Shown: in pieces, positions 12,686 to 23,743 of the stretch
How positions within the stretch are numbered: the stretch's first letter is position 1
How the letters are laid out: each line of letters opens with the position of its first letter
Source: Diphasiastrum complanatum
Taxonomy: Eukaryota > Streptophyta > Lycopodiopsida > Lycopodiales > Lycopodiaceae
Assembly (NCBI GenBank): GCA_029204225.1
Contig: CM055109.1
Coordinates: 24,984,723 to 25,048,722 of the forward strand
Direction: 5' to 3'
Length of the DNA: 64,000 nucleotides
Made by a program: the position numbers and the translations under genes
Notes under the pieces: model-generated
Seen by the model: only the letters and a program-made list of their open reading frames with translations
What the model was told of the DNA's origin: nothing
The model's database searches: none

Positions 12686-12703
12686 TCCCCGACAATGGCA
12701 CCA
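12686..12703 (-). promoter_or_regulatory. Primer-binding site, Asp-tRNA type (diverged)
   Basis: On the minus strand this reads TGGTGCCATTGTCGGGGA, three substitutions from the 3' end complement of plant tRNA-Asp. It lies one base from the LTR end. Confidence 0.75.
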
Positions 12704-12704
12704 C

Positions 12705-13524
12705 TGTAGGGTCGAAGATAGTCCTCTCGCCTGTCAACAAGGGTTAGAATGCTGAATAGGTACCTAACTGTGTAAAGATGCTACTTTTAGATAGTTCTCT
12801 AGTTTCTCTCTATCTCTATCACCACTAACACTACTTACCCCTAACTCTACTCCACTACACTAATATTCATCATGATTGAGGGTGAATGAGATGAGGAGAA
12901 GAGAAGAAGAGAATAGGAAGAGAGGGGAAGATGGTAAGAGAGAGTGAGAGAGATGAGATGGAGGTTAGCTCAAATGCTCAATTTCATCACTTATGGAGAA
13001 ACCTTAACTAGTATAAACAAAAAACATGGAAATGGAAATAACAAACAAACCACAACAATAGCATAAACAAGAGTGATTAGCAAATGAGGATGCTTGAGCT
13101 CCCAAAATGATAGAGTCTCCTCCTCTCTATTAATCATCCAAATAGAGTACAAATGGTGCCTTTTTATAAATGGGGAAGGGCCTTGCCCCCAAAGTCCTAT
13201 TGGCTAATATTCACATTGATCCTATCCATTCATCTTGGACCCAACTTGATCCAAGAGTCCACAAAAAGTACATTAGAAATCACAAGATTCATGTGAGTCC
13301 AAAATTGGACCCAACTCTAAAAAAGTAAACTCTAAGTTCTAACTTGACTTTGGGCCTTAAGTTTTATTTTAATTACAAAGGGCCCAAGTCTATTATTTTT
13401 ATTTACATTCACCTTGCATGCTCATTTGGCCATGGACTTATATGCGTAGGAAGCCATGCCCTCGCAACACATTTATTACTGAATTTATTTATTTTCTCAC
13501 GTTGTGTTGGGAATACCCCCAACA
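12705..13524 (-). repeat. LTR of the CTCTCGCA-leader gypsy family
   Basis: On the minus strand it runs from TGTTGGGGGTATTCCCAACA to CCCTACA, 820 bp. The start forms a small hairpin (GTTGGG/CCCAAC). It matches the plus-strand LTR at 31868-32696 along its length, including the phrases ATGAATCTTG and GGTCCAAGATGAATGGATA, and a partial copy at 20992-21135. A TATA-like TATAAAAAGG lies inside. Confidence 0.8.
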
Positions 13525-14345
13525 TCCACTTCTTGGTTGACTTTTTCATTTTCGGTTTCGGGGCCGTTTGGCCATGCGCGCTTTTTTGTAAGGCAACAAA
13601 GGTGCTATCATAGGCCTTGGCCACACAAATAGCATCTTCCAGTGAATGAAAAATATTTCGTTTACACTCATTGTGACAGTCGGGGTTGGCAGTCCAGAGA
13701 TGAACTGCCACTGTGCCAACTTATGATCAAATAGCGGCACCTTGGCCAAAGAATCCAAGAACTCTTGGACGTAACCGTCCAGTTCTCGGTTGTCCATCTT
13801 GCAGTTGATAAAATGAATATATAACTTGGAATCGTCTATCGTGACAAAAGCTTTACAAAATTCTATTAGAAATCCAACCCAAGTCACCGGTTTCGAGGAA
13901 AGTTCCCTCCACCAAGAGGAGGCCTTGCCTTCTAGAAACAATAGAACCGAGGATATCCGCTTATCCTCTGGGACAATGTGAGCTAAAGTAGCTTGTCCAA
14001 CAATTTAAACAACTTTCGGACGCTTAAATTTTTTATCGCCGGAAAACACTTCCAGTTGGTAGCCCAAGTTATTTGAGGTGATAGGTTGTAGTTGGTTAAA
14101 GACGTTTTGCATTTGGTTATCGCGTTGCTTATTACTCTAGTGAATTTCCAGCACTGCTTTTCCCAGAGTGTGCAATAATTTATTAGAATCGAGGGCCTCA
14201 TCACTGTTTGGTGATGCCGGTTGGATTTTCGTGTCATCACTGGCTGGTGATGCCGGATGGATTTCTGTGTCCCCTGTCACTGGAACATTATCTTTGTCCA
14301 TTGCAAGTGTAACTAAAAAATTAAAAAAATTTGTTCAGTTTTTAA
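13525..14345 (-). pseudogene. gag: Gypsy gag remnant, second family
   Basis: The minus strand shows a capsid-like region with FLEGKASSWWRELSSKPVTW, YVQEFLDSLAKVPLFDHKLA and FISGLPTPT, characteristic of plant gypsy Gag. Its start is probably the MSYYNHYTH frame near 14360, followed soon by stops. Nearby repeats encode DTEIHPASPASDDTKIQPAS, a Pro/Ser-rich linker. The downstream end is cut by the neighbouring LTR at 13524. It lies directly after a pol 3' end on the same strand, the reverse of the usual gene order, so it is probably a separate copy from the fragment at 14383-15437. Confidence 0.7.
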
Positions 14346-14382
14346 TTCCATTATGGGTATAATGATTGTAATAAGACATTGT

Positions 14383-15437
14383 TTAAAAAAAATGAGTTTT
14401 GAAATAGAGCAATGTGCTTATTAAATTATACCAATGAAATTTGTAATTCCGATCCAATTGATCTCCAGATCCAAGATGCTCTCCTTCACGTAGACTCTTC
14501 TTGAGTCGGCTTATGTGAAATACCGGATGCACTTGAGATTCTTCCAGGAGTTCCAATTGGTAAGCTAAGGATCCTATCTTTTTCAAGATCTGATATGGTC
14601 ATCTATATCTAGGGGACAATATATAATGTTGGTCGGTACGCATTACACTGGACTCCTTTGGAATTTTCAAATATACCCAATCCCCCACTTAGAAGTCTCT
14701 CAGTGATCGTTTTAGATTTGCATAATGTCGGTCCCTATCTTGGGCACACTAAACATTTTCAAGTGCAATCCGTAGCATTTCCTGCATATCATGTTGGAAA
14801 TCCGCTACCTTTTGAAACTTGATCGTCCGAGTCTCTACCGCAATGGGTGACTTAGGATCAAATCCGTACATAAGCATAAACGGGCTATGATATTTACTAT
14901 TGTTATAGGCAAACTCGATTGTTTATTCATCCGCGGTAATCCAACTATGAAATCCATGGAAATACTATCCCATCTCTTATTCTAGATATCCAATGGATGC
15001 AACAATCTTCCAGTCTTATGTCATTCAACTTTATTCAACTGGCATTGGTCACACTTGACCACATAAGATTCTACAAAGGGCTGGAGTTTTGGCCAATAAA
15101 AGTCCCTTCATACCAAATCTAATGTACGATGTATGCCGCGCATGGTGAGTCATGACATTCATCAAGAATTTTATTTTTAATAACATCCACATCAGGCACA
15201 CAAACTTTCCCTTTCCTAAACAAAAGTCCATTATGAATAGAGAAGTCATCAGCACTCTTTTTATCCTTCCCCCGAGACTGATCACCATGATCATCAATCC
15301 CGCTTGATGTAACTGCTAAAACCCTATTCTAGATTGGTCCAAAATGTGGGTCTTTATCACAAAGACATCTTAGGGTGAGATAAAAGTCTGTACTAATCTC
15401 AATGAAGGAAAGCTCATTCATTCACCAATTCGACTAA
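14383..15437 (-). pseudogene. pol: Gypsy pol 3' fragment (RNase H end to integrase C-terminus)
   Basis: Reading the minus strand from 15437: the last RNase H residues (ALSRIGE), a linker, the integrase zinc-finger region (FRKGKVCVPDVDVIKNKILDECHDSPC, read across parts), and, at 14425-14586, the integrase C-terminal GPY-like end (LAYQLELLEESQVHPVFHIS). Numerous stops break it, and most of the integrase core is badly decayed. The plus-strand sequence at 63279-64000 is a close relative over the first half. Confidence 0.75.
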
Positions 15438-15551
15438 GTGCATCTGAAGAAACAAAATGTTTCTGATTACAAAGCCTTGCTAGCTTTCAGTCCTCAACCT
15501 GACAAAGATGTTCGCAAACTCGAATATCTGGAGACACGAGACACGAAGAGT

Positions 15552-15668
15552 TTTGCAAACACGAAAGTCAAAGGGAATGAAGACGAACGGTTTGCAAACA
15601 CGAAAGTCAAAGGAGACGATTACGAACGGTTCGCGACCATGAAAGATGCACGAACGAGATTTCTTTGC
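15552..15668 (+). repeat. 39-bp tandem repeat, three units
   Basis: Units start at 15552, 15591 and 15630. The first two share TTTGCAAACACGAAAGTCAAAG; the third is diverged. In one plus frame they encode a 13-residue period (FANTKVKGNEDER, FANTKVKGDDYER). Related CACGAAAGTCAAA phrases recur in the LTR at 62623, so this 15438-15737 stretch may be a scrap of that LTR family. No gene is evident in it. Confidence 0.75.
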
Positions 15669-15737
15669 GGTCCAGTACGAGAGAAAGGCAGACGGGATAA
15701 ACGAAACCAACAGTGAAAATGAAATCCCTTTTGTCCT

Positions 15738-16546
15738 TGTGAGAAATTGGCAAAAATCTAGCTTGGTATTTTTTATGATAGAAGTTTGTAAGTGAATCTC
15801 ACATGTGTGGAGGATGTTCCCACGTGTGGGGAATTGTAAAGTAAATCAAAATGTTTGATATAGGGGTCTCATAGAATTTCATAGTCAAGCATTTAGGTGT
15901 AGGATGTTGATAGGGTCAAATTTGGCATAGATGGCAAATTATCCATTTCCACTTGTAATGCCACTATTGAGCCAAACTTGTGCCAATTAGAGTGTAGACA
16001 AGTGTCATGCTTTTGTTTGATGAAGCTTAAGAGGTCCAATAGGATTTAGAGGTGGAACCTTGTGAGGTCCAATAGAAAATTGAGGTGTGCTTGAATATAG
16101 TCCAATAGAATTTAGAGGTGCATGGATCAATGGTCCAATAGGATTAAGATGTGGCAAAGTGTGATCCAATCATAGTTAAGCATAGTGGTAGCTCATGAAT
16201 CTATTAGTATTATTGTACTCCTCCTTTTGGATCTAATTGATTTTGAGATTGAGTGGATTTTGAGTGTCATTGAATTTCTAGCTTTCTCTCTCTACCCGAG
16301 AGCTCATGATGGTTTTTCTCTCTCTACCTGAGGAGAGCAGCTTGTTTTTACTTAGAATACTTTTGGAACACTTCCCACACATGTGAGTGAGAGTTGGAAG
16401 TGATTGAATGCATGTAGTAGTGTGTTTTTGCCATAGAATCAAAGATAGATCTTGAATCTCAATCTAGTCTTGATCTTGGTGCATCTACACACCTTAGGAG
16501 ATCACAAGTACATGTAGTGGACAATCCACACGTGTGAAATTCAACA
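15738..16546 (+). repeat. 5' LTR of copia element A
   Basis: The right end (TTCAACA) is fixed by the adjoining primer site. The left end is placed at TGTGAGAAATTGGC by resemblance to other copia LTR starts here; a second candidate is TGTTGATAGGG at 15905, which pairs with the TCAACA end. Inside are CACATGTG and CACGTGTG palindromes and CT-rich stretches shared with the LTRs of copia element C. Confidence 0.7.
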
Positions 16547-16559
16547 TGGTATCAGAGCC
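16547..16559 (+). promoter_or_regulatory. Primer-binding site, initiator Met-tRNA
   Basis: TGGTATCAGAGCC directly abuts the LTR end and is complementary to the 3' end of plant initiator tRNA-Met. Confidence 0.9.
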
Positions 16560-17301
16560 TACCTAAGGTTACCATGCATTTTGATCCATTTGAGTGAAAA
16601 CTATTCATCAATCTTGAGCTAGAAATTGTCAAGGCCATTTTCCTAGCTATCTTGTTCAATTTTATGTCAAAAGAGATCAAAAGGACATTGATTGGGTATG
16701 ACCTGGTACTGTACGGAATCAGGTGCTCAGACACGTGTGAGGAACATCCAATTTCAGTTTGGGAGTTCTCTTTCATGTTTGATCCAAAAATCTTGCTAGA
16801 TAGCTTGTTTTGAAGCTATTTTTGTCTAGTTTCTGATGCAATCAGTTTCATTCCATTTGGTTGAGCCAATCAAAAGTTATAAGCTTTTGAAGAGGGTTAG
16901 GTAGGGCACCTAGACCTGGGTGGACACATTTGGTTTGGTCAAAAGATTGCTTGTTTGATCCAAAATCACAGTTGAATGCTTACCAATCTCATCTATATGT
17001 GATCTAGGCACTGTTTTGAGATCTTAGCCATTTTGTTTCATGCAATATCATTGTATTTAAGTCAAATTTGGTTTCTTAGTGTATTTCACACGTGCTAAGA
17101 GTGTTTGATCCAACTTTGCCCATACTCCATCATTTGATGTGAAGTAGATCTAGTTTTCGAGAGATTGAGATAGCTAGTGAGAATCATCTCACAATTTGTT
17201 GCAAGATCTTGCATAGGAGATGGTAGCACACCATTATTGGATCCTATAGTGAGAGAGAAGCAACATTTTTTGTTCATCACTTTTATTTATCTCCACTTTA
17301 C
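16560..17301 (+). other. Copia element A leader
   Basis: Untranslated stretch between primer site and gag start with no protein. It contains TACTGTACGGAATCAGGTGC followed by a CACGTGTG box, an arrangement repeated in the leader of copia C near 42235 and, inverted, in the copia E LTRs. Confidence 0.6.
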
Positions 17302-18288
17302 ATGACTTCAATGAGTTCATACTTGTTGCAACCAAGTGAGAGATTGTCTACTTCCAATTATTCAATATGGAAGTTGAGGATGGAGTCCATCTTGATACTC
17401 CAAGATGTGATGGACATTGTACTTGGGATTGAGGAGGAGCCTCAAGTCCTTCAAGAAGTACAAAAATACAAGAAGAGAGCTAGGATGGCTCTCCACTACA
17501 TTAAGATGAATGTCTCTAATGAGATATTGAGGGAGATTGATGATTGTTCTACATCCAAGGAAGCTTGGGATTGTCTCAAGTCCATCTATGAGGCTAAGAA
17601 CACCTCTAGGCTCCTCACTCTTAGAAATCAAATATTCCAAAGTAGTCAAAAGAGTGATGAGAGTGCATCTAATTATGTTTTGAGAGTCAAGGATATTCAT
17701 AGGGAGCTTGCATGTATTGGTGACTCAATCAATCAAAGTGAGCTAGTCCAAGTCATTCTCAATGGCTTGAGAGATGAATATGACAACCCTGTCCAATCCT
17801 ATGCCATTAAGGAGGAGCTACCAAGTTTGGAGGCCCTTCAAAGTGTGCTTATTTCTGAAGAATCAAGACAAGAGTACAAACTCTTGAGGATGGACAAGCT
17901 ATCACTCAATCATGATGATGGCAAAGTTCTATTTGCCAAGCACAAAGAGAGGAGTAAGAAGCAACAACATCACTTCTCTAATGACAAAGCTAAAGACCAA
18001 GATGGAGAGGAGGAGGAGGATACCTCTCATGCTTCTACTTCAAATCTCAAGAAGAAGAAGATCAAGTGCTTTTATTGTGGCAAGAAAGGCCATTATGCCA
18101 CCAATTGCTTCAAGAAGAAGAATCAACTCAATCAAGCCAACATCACCAATGAGAAAGAAGACTATATTGCAAGTGATGGAGAAGGCTCTCTTATGGCATC
18201 AAGCTTCTCCTCTTCCACCTTCAACAAGGATGACTCATGGTATATTGATAGTGGAGCATCTTCACATATGTGTGGCTCCAAGGGTTAG
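17302..18288 (+). pseudogene. gag-pol: Copia element A gag and protease start, truncated
   Basis: The first 328 codons of a Ty1/copia polyprotein are open. Residues about 15-240 form the UBN2-type Gag region (SNYSIWKLRMES near the start, LVQVILNGL in the middle). A zinc knuckle CFYCGKKGHYATNC starts at residue 256. The protease active-site segment WYIDSGASSHMC has its catalytic Asp at residue 316. The frame ends a few codons later, where sequence changes abruptly to minus-strand gypsy at about 18284. Integrase, reverse transcriptase and RNase H are lost. It closely resembles the start of copia C (42821 on). The open frame suggests fairly recent activity before truncation. The start is the ATG followed by TSMSSYLLQPSERL, as in relatives. 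Confidence 0.88.
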
Positions 18289-18836
18289 ATCACTATAGCT
18301 CCAGGCAAAACAGTCCTTATATTCCACCAACAAGGATCGTAGTCTCTTGAACTGCGTGGGTGTTAACTGCTCTCCCACATGCACTATCCTTTTTTCTTCT
18401 CTTGGTTCCACAAGATTCATCGGCTGTGTTCGCGCAGGTCCCTCGAAGACTTGTTCCACTGGTGCCTGACTTTGATCAGGTTCTCGTTGGGCTTACGCAT
18501 GATTACCACGTCGTCCAATGTATAATTCTTGAAAGTATCAGACATATCATGAACTGGAGCTCGTTGAGATTCCTCTTTCAGCATATTGATCTTGGCCTGA
18601 CTGGTCATTTTTTTATTTTCTTTTTTATTCACGAGTCCAACTTGATTGACTGCAAGGAAGCCAACACCTTCTTCTTGCTCTTTTTTGTCATTTTGATGGG
18701 TTCATCCTTTTTGTCCTTCTTTGGGACTGCTGTGACATTCGCCTCATGGTTGAGAATATCAACATCTACTGTAGCTATTGCCTCTTTGGGTAGGTCACTC
18801 CATCGGATCACCTGGTTGTGGCGTTGCTTCAACTGA
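18284..18836 (-). pseudogene. pol: Gypsy fragment upstream of reverse transcriptase
   Basis: The minus strand continues from the gag-protease frame with a linker (EAIATVDVDILNHEANVTAV). Then comes a conserved pre-reverse-transcriptase segment, LTPTQFKRLRSLLVEYKDC followed by FAWSYSDL, as in many plant gypsy elements. The reverse transcriptase itself is missing because sequence stops at the junction with copia A. Several stops and shifts are present. Confidence 0.7.
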
Positions 18837-18838
18837 TT

Positions 18839-20971
18839 CTACTTATTCACAGGTGCCTTGGGTGGTTCGATCCTTGAGACTTTCGCCATAACAGACCTTT
18901 GTGGTGGTTGAGCTGGTACCTTCTTGGTTCCATAACGATCTGGGTCCATGTGGTGTAGGACTTGTTCATCAGTTAACTCAATCTCCTTATTATAAGCTAG
19001 AGCATGTTGCCAAGGGACTAGATCATCATCCACTGGGTTCTCAATCGGCTCCGCTGATAGCCATGCTACGTTTATCATATTCACTCCAAATGTGATTGGT
19101 GTGTCCATAGTGTAACATTTGGGTGAAGATGTACTCGGTTCTAGATTTGATTTATATTGACATGTCTGGCAGTCAATAGTTGATAATGCATCCGTCCATC
19201 TCATGACATCCATCTCTGAATGATAGTGACCTCCCTTGGCTGGCCTTGGGTGGTCAATCGTATGTTCTGTCGTGGATGATCCGTCATCAGCTTTGGGTGC
19301 AATAGGTTTTACCGCCCATGTGGTTGGATCTACCTTTACAGCCTGTTCTCTGTTCTTGAAGGTGAGTTTTCCTGTACCCCAGTTGTGTACTACTTGCGCA
19401 GCCCTCAACCATGGTTTTTCCAGTAAAATACGGTATGCAGATGGAGACTCAGGTGTATCCATGACCACAAAAGTAATCACATACTGCATGCCTGCTATCT
19501 TTACGAAAATATCAGCAACTACACCTTTTGGTTTCACACAGGATTGATCTGCTAGCTTGATGGCAAATCTGGCTGGCTTCAATCCTTGTAATTCCCATTT
19601 TTTGTACAAAGTAGTGGAGATTAGATTGACACCTGATCCTCCATCTACCACCGCCGCCTCGTCCTCGTATCTCTTGTGTTTGATTGGCAAAGTGATGTTG
19701 TGTTCCTCACTTTCCCATGCTACTCCGATGTGGAGGACATTACAATAGATGGGCTCAGGTGCTATTGGCTCCTCATCTGCCTTGGCCCATTCAGCTAAAA
19801 GGCTTTTCGCTTGTGGTGCAATCCGCAGTAGTTCCCCGAGGGGTAAACTAACGTGGCTTGACAGCAAGAGTGTGATCCTTTCAGTGCGTGGTTCCTCAGG
19901 CTCCACCATGTGAAAAGGTGGTTTATGCTGGTGCAACCGATCATTCTGATCAGTGCACAGTGGTGAGCCTATTTGCGGATCCTGTTTGACGCCGACTGGA
20001 GGTTCTGTGGGATTGTTTCGTTCTTGCTCTTTTTCCTCCTCTTGTGCTTTTTTAACCCAGTGCCTTATTTTCTGGTACTGCTTTCTCTCTTCCCTCACAT
20101 TTGGATATGGTGCTGAAGTTGAGGGTTGGTTGTCAGTGACCGATGGTGGTGGTGAGGGAGCCACTTCCTTCCTCTTCTGTGCTCGCATAACAGCTAACAC
20201 AGGAGCGTAGTTGTGTCGACCTTTCGTTGGCATCCCTGCTGGAACTACTGATTGCTGTATGGCAATGAGGTTAAGAGGTTCACTGGTTCCAGGTTTAAAT
20301 GGACAATTCTTGAAACAGTATCCATAACCGCAATCCCGGCAGGAGGTTGTATATTGTCCTTTGTAGGGACATTCTGCAATTCTGTGTCCCTTGTCGCACC
20401 CGTAGCAGCCGTAATTTCTTCCACCTTAACGTTGAGTTTGAGCTGCATAGGCCGAAACATATTCATTTATGGCAGGATCCATAAATTGTTCATCTGGTCT
20501 ATACCACTGCTGTTGCTCAGGTTGAGGTGACATTTGCAATTCTTGTTCTGTTGTTGTCAGATTTACATGGGCCACTTGTTGATTGGCTGGCCCTGGTGGA
20601 GCAGGTAAGGCCATGCATTGTGGTTGATTGGGTGCGTCATACCTTGGTGCCGCGTTAGGTGCCCCTTGATGATAAGGATAAGAAGTCTGATAAGGACTTC
20701 TCTTCTGTTGAACAACTCTGGGATTAAACAGACAAAATGTCGTATCGTGCGATGTTGCATTGCACAGATGGCAGAATCTATGTGTCAGTCTCAGATTTTG
20801 CTTTCGGACTAGACACTCGTTCGCTGTATGGTTTTGCATGCATATTGAACACCATACATTTTCTTGTCGAGGATACTGCAACTGGGTTGGTTCCAGTTGA
20901 TGTGGAGTTACTGCTACAGTTCCTTGTAAGGCCTTCAGTTTATGGTCAAACTCCGCCGTAAGTTGCTCCAT
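18839..20971 (-). pseudogene. gag-pro: Gypsy gag C-terminus plus protease, nearly open
   Basis: Apart from one TAA at about 20426, the minus strand is open for some 710 codons. Order: a cysteine-histidine nucleocapsid region (CSICMQNHTANEC, then CHLCNATSHDTTFC); past the stop, CYGCDKGHRIAEC and CRDCGYGYCFKNC; then a Pro-rich linker; then an aspartic protease with VVDGGSGVNLIS (catalytic Asp), LADQSCVKPKGVV and the flap/end motif RILLEKPWLRAAQ. The protease would cut the Gag-Pol precursor. The capsid N-terminus is missing: at 20992 the sequence jumps to a fragment of this family's LTR. The relatively open state contrasts with the heavily broken relative at 10327-11560. Confidence 0.82.
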
Positions 20972-20991
20972 CTGGTGTTTGTTAATTTTGG

Positions 20992-21135
20992 GTGGAGGTT
21001 AGCTCAATTGCTCCTTATGCTTGCTAATGGAAAAACATTCACTATGGCAAACAATAAAACATGGAAATAGAAAGCAATACAAAACACAACTAAGAGCAAT
21101 AGCAAGTAGTGAATAGCAAATGAAACAGAAGTGTT
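20992..21135 (-). repeat. LTR fragment of the CTCTCGCA-leader gypsy family
   Basis: GGAGGTTAGCTCAA and following bases match the interior of the LTR at 12705-13524 near 12962. It is joined directly to the nucleocapsid coding region, so primer site, leader and capsid were deleted between them. Confidence 0.65.
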
Positions 21136-21214
21136 TAGGAATATCATATTGCAGCAATGTAAGCTCTGATCGAATGTGATCGAGTATCCAATCTTCTTCC
21201 ACCTAAGAGTAGAA

Positions 21215-22400
21215 TTATTTTTCCTCACTTGGATTTTTATTTGATCTTGACGATTCACTGTAAAATCCTGATCCAATGCTTTCCATCCATTGCCAACTTT
21301 GGACCATCTTCAATGTTAAAGAAAGCACTTGTTTTTCTATAAGATATCTAAATTTCATTGATGATCTATTAACTATGCACTCGATATTGCCATTGCTCTT
21401 TTTATCCCAATAATCATCAAGGAGGCTTGATAACATATTGTCTGTAAAATCACTACAAATAAACGTCGTCACTGTTCTACAAATATTACATTTCAAAAAA
21501 AAGTCAACAAATATTGCAATAGGCAAAAACCAATGCAATCTATTGTTTTTTGAACCTGTGCTACATTTCATACAGTTTTGAATGTCCATAAAAAACCTTG
21601 ATCGGAAGCTCTCTGCTATGGTGGAATATGGAGGAATCCATTCTTCGCTTGAGAAAGAATGATATCGCCTCTAATTTTCCACCTAAACTGGATGGTGTGT
21701 AAAATGAATCATAGAAGAAAATACAAGAATCCAAAAGCGATCTCGTGGAGCGGTTCTTGTATTGCAGAAGACCAATATCAGAATGAATAATGTCCATGAT
21801 GCTGACAAGGGATTGTATAGGTTGCCATTTGATTATGCTTGATGGATACAAATCTGCACAAATCCACAAAATTATATGTCATTTAAATACTCAGATACAC
21901 GTCTAAATGATTAATGCAAAGCTCAAAGCAAAAAATTCTCCAAAACTTACAATTGCATTTGAGTCTGTCATTTGAACTTACGCCTTCCACTCTAATTTCC
22001 TTATGCATGTAGACATGTTGAATCAAGACCTCTGAAATGCATCGACCACCGGGTGAAACTTTGAAGTCTTAAATTCTACCTTTCCAAAAATTTCTATAAT
22101 CCATATTTGATTTTCTCTTTTTACCAAAAACACCTCTTGATGAGGGATGCGTGAGAACCCAGTGAAATTTTCTATAGATACGTGGTATCCAAGAGCCATC
22201 AGAGTCTTTTTCATTACAAACAGAAACTAAGACAATATTGCTTCGTGGTCTACGACTTCTGGAAGCCATTGCAAAGCTAAAAGAAGATGAACAACAGAGT
22301 CTGAAACAAAATGTAGTTGAATCAGTATGAAAATAAATAACCAAATTTGTAATAAATGCTGGCGGTCTTTTGTAGATCATATATGTTACTCTAACTACGA
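21215..22400 (-). other. Unrecognised possible gene fragment with an intron
   Basis: I do not recognise this. A minus-strand open stretch beginning MASRSRRPRSNIVLVSVCNE (ATG near 22269) is followed by a 97-base candidate intron at 21854-21950 with a strong donor GTAAGT and acceptor TTTGTGCAG. Splicing would join ...LKCN to LYPSSIIKWQPIQSL and leave about 95 further open codons. Farther on (21215-21589) another frame has two CXXC pairs (CMKC, CNIC). At least one frame change lies in the first exon, because the better continuation (VSPGGRCISEVLIQHVYMHK) follows a TAA. It does not look like gag or pol. It may be a decayed low-copy host gene. Confidence 0.35.
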
Positions 22401-22431
22401 TTAGATCAAAATAGACTTACTTTAACCACAA

Positions 22432-23743
22432 GTGTTAGGTCTTGGGCACTCAGGAAACTCACGGGCAACAATTACGGTCCAATCACAAGTCAAGACCCTG
22501 CCCAGCGAGAGTTTTGAATTGTATAAAAATATGACCAAAAAGTTCCAAACAAGAAATCAAACGACAAACAACGTTATGGTCTTTCACAGGTGTAAGCCAA
22601 GTGTACGTCAAATAGTTGAAAAGTCAAAAACAACATCTCGACAAAAGGGCCTTTTGGTACTCGAAACTCCTCTAATGACCTGCTACTTTGATAGCACTAA
22701 AGCTATCCAACAACTCTATGATCAAACCAGAGGGCGAGCTTAAGAATGTGCTCATTACCGTGGCTAAAAAGACCATTCAGGTGGACTTTTATGTCATGAG
22801 GATGTATGCTGGGAACCAGAGGTACTCTATATTACTAGGCCGACCATGGCTCAGGCTTAGCAACTGCACAATCGACATTCCCACAAGAGTATTGATTTTT
22901 GGAAGGGGTAAATAACGAACGAAAGTTGACGGTTTTTTTACAGGTGCCTCAATCAGAAAGAGCACCCATAAGTCCATCTGAATGGGAGGAAGTATCTAGT
23001 AGTGAGGATGATTCTGAATGCACTACCAGTGAAGATGAACCAGATTTTAGAACAGTACTAGGGGTACAAGAAATGACTCTCTCAGAGGGTAGTACAAGGT
23101 CATTTTCCTTGAAACTGATCATAACCAATAGGGTAGTACTTAGAAGAAAACTTGTCAAGAGTCGATTGTCTTCTAGGACTATGAAGACTAAGATTCAGAT
23201 GCACGACCTTACAAAAGAAGTAGTTGTGGGCGAAAGGCAAGAGTCTACATGCATACAAAGCCATGAACAGAGGGATGGGTTAGATCTATGTAGTTATGGG
23301 CTAGTCAATCATGAATTTTAAACAAAAAGACTAAAGATTCACAGATTGAAAAGCTTAAAAGACCTCCTCAGAATAGACGAGACAAGACCAATGACAAAAG
23401 ACCCTCGCGTGACTCAATAGGAACACTCATCCCTGAGGGGACTAGGACGAGATAGTTATGAAGAGTGTGACCGACAGGTGAGTCTTGGGCTGAAATACCA
23501 TATGACCCGTTCCTTTGGGATGAAGAACTACCCAACTACATCAATGATGAGAAATACACACATGAAGAAAGCATGGCAATACGGTATTCCCCTGAAACAA
23601 ATGATGACCTAAATCACTTGGCCACCTATCATATACACGAACGTCCGAATATGCCACAGATAGAAAGGGCAAAGAACATTGAAGTGCAAGTTAGGGTTAA
23701 AGTGCATGGTGAATACCCAGACAACAAGGTGGATGCTCAATAG
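22432..23743 (+). pseudogene. pro: Old gypsy protease-linker fragment
   Basis: The end of a retroviral-type protease is visible at about 22730-22870 (VLITVAKKTIQVDFYV, then RYSILLGRPWLRLSNC). An acidic Ser/Glu-rich linker follows (SEWEEVSSSEDDSECTTSED), then frames ending in WAEIPYDPFLWDEELPNYIN and about 60 more open codons to 23743. This layout, protease then acidic linker, matches gypsy family B. The active-site segment upstream is not recognisable. Stops and frame changes show it is dead. Confidence 0.6.

Noticed and set aside
19600-19690. Missing Ser/Thr in the protease triad (DGGS in place of DSG or DTG)
   Set aside because: D-G-G-S forms are known in plant gypsy proteases, so this is not evidence of inactivity.
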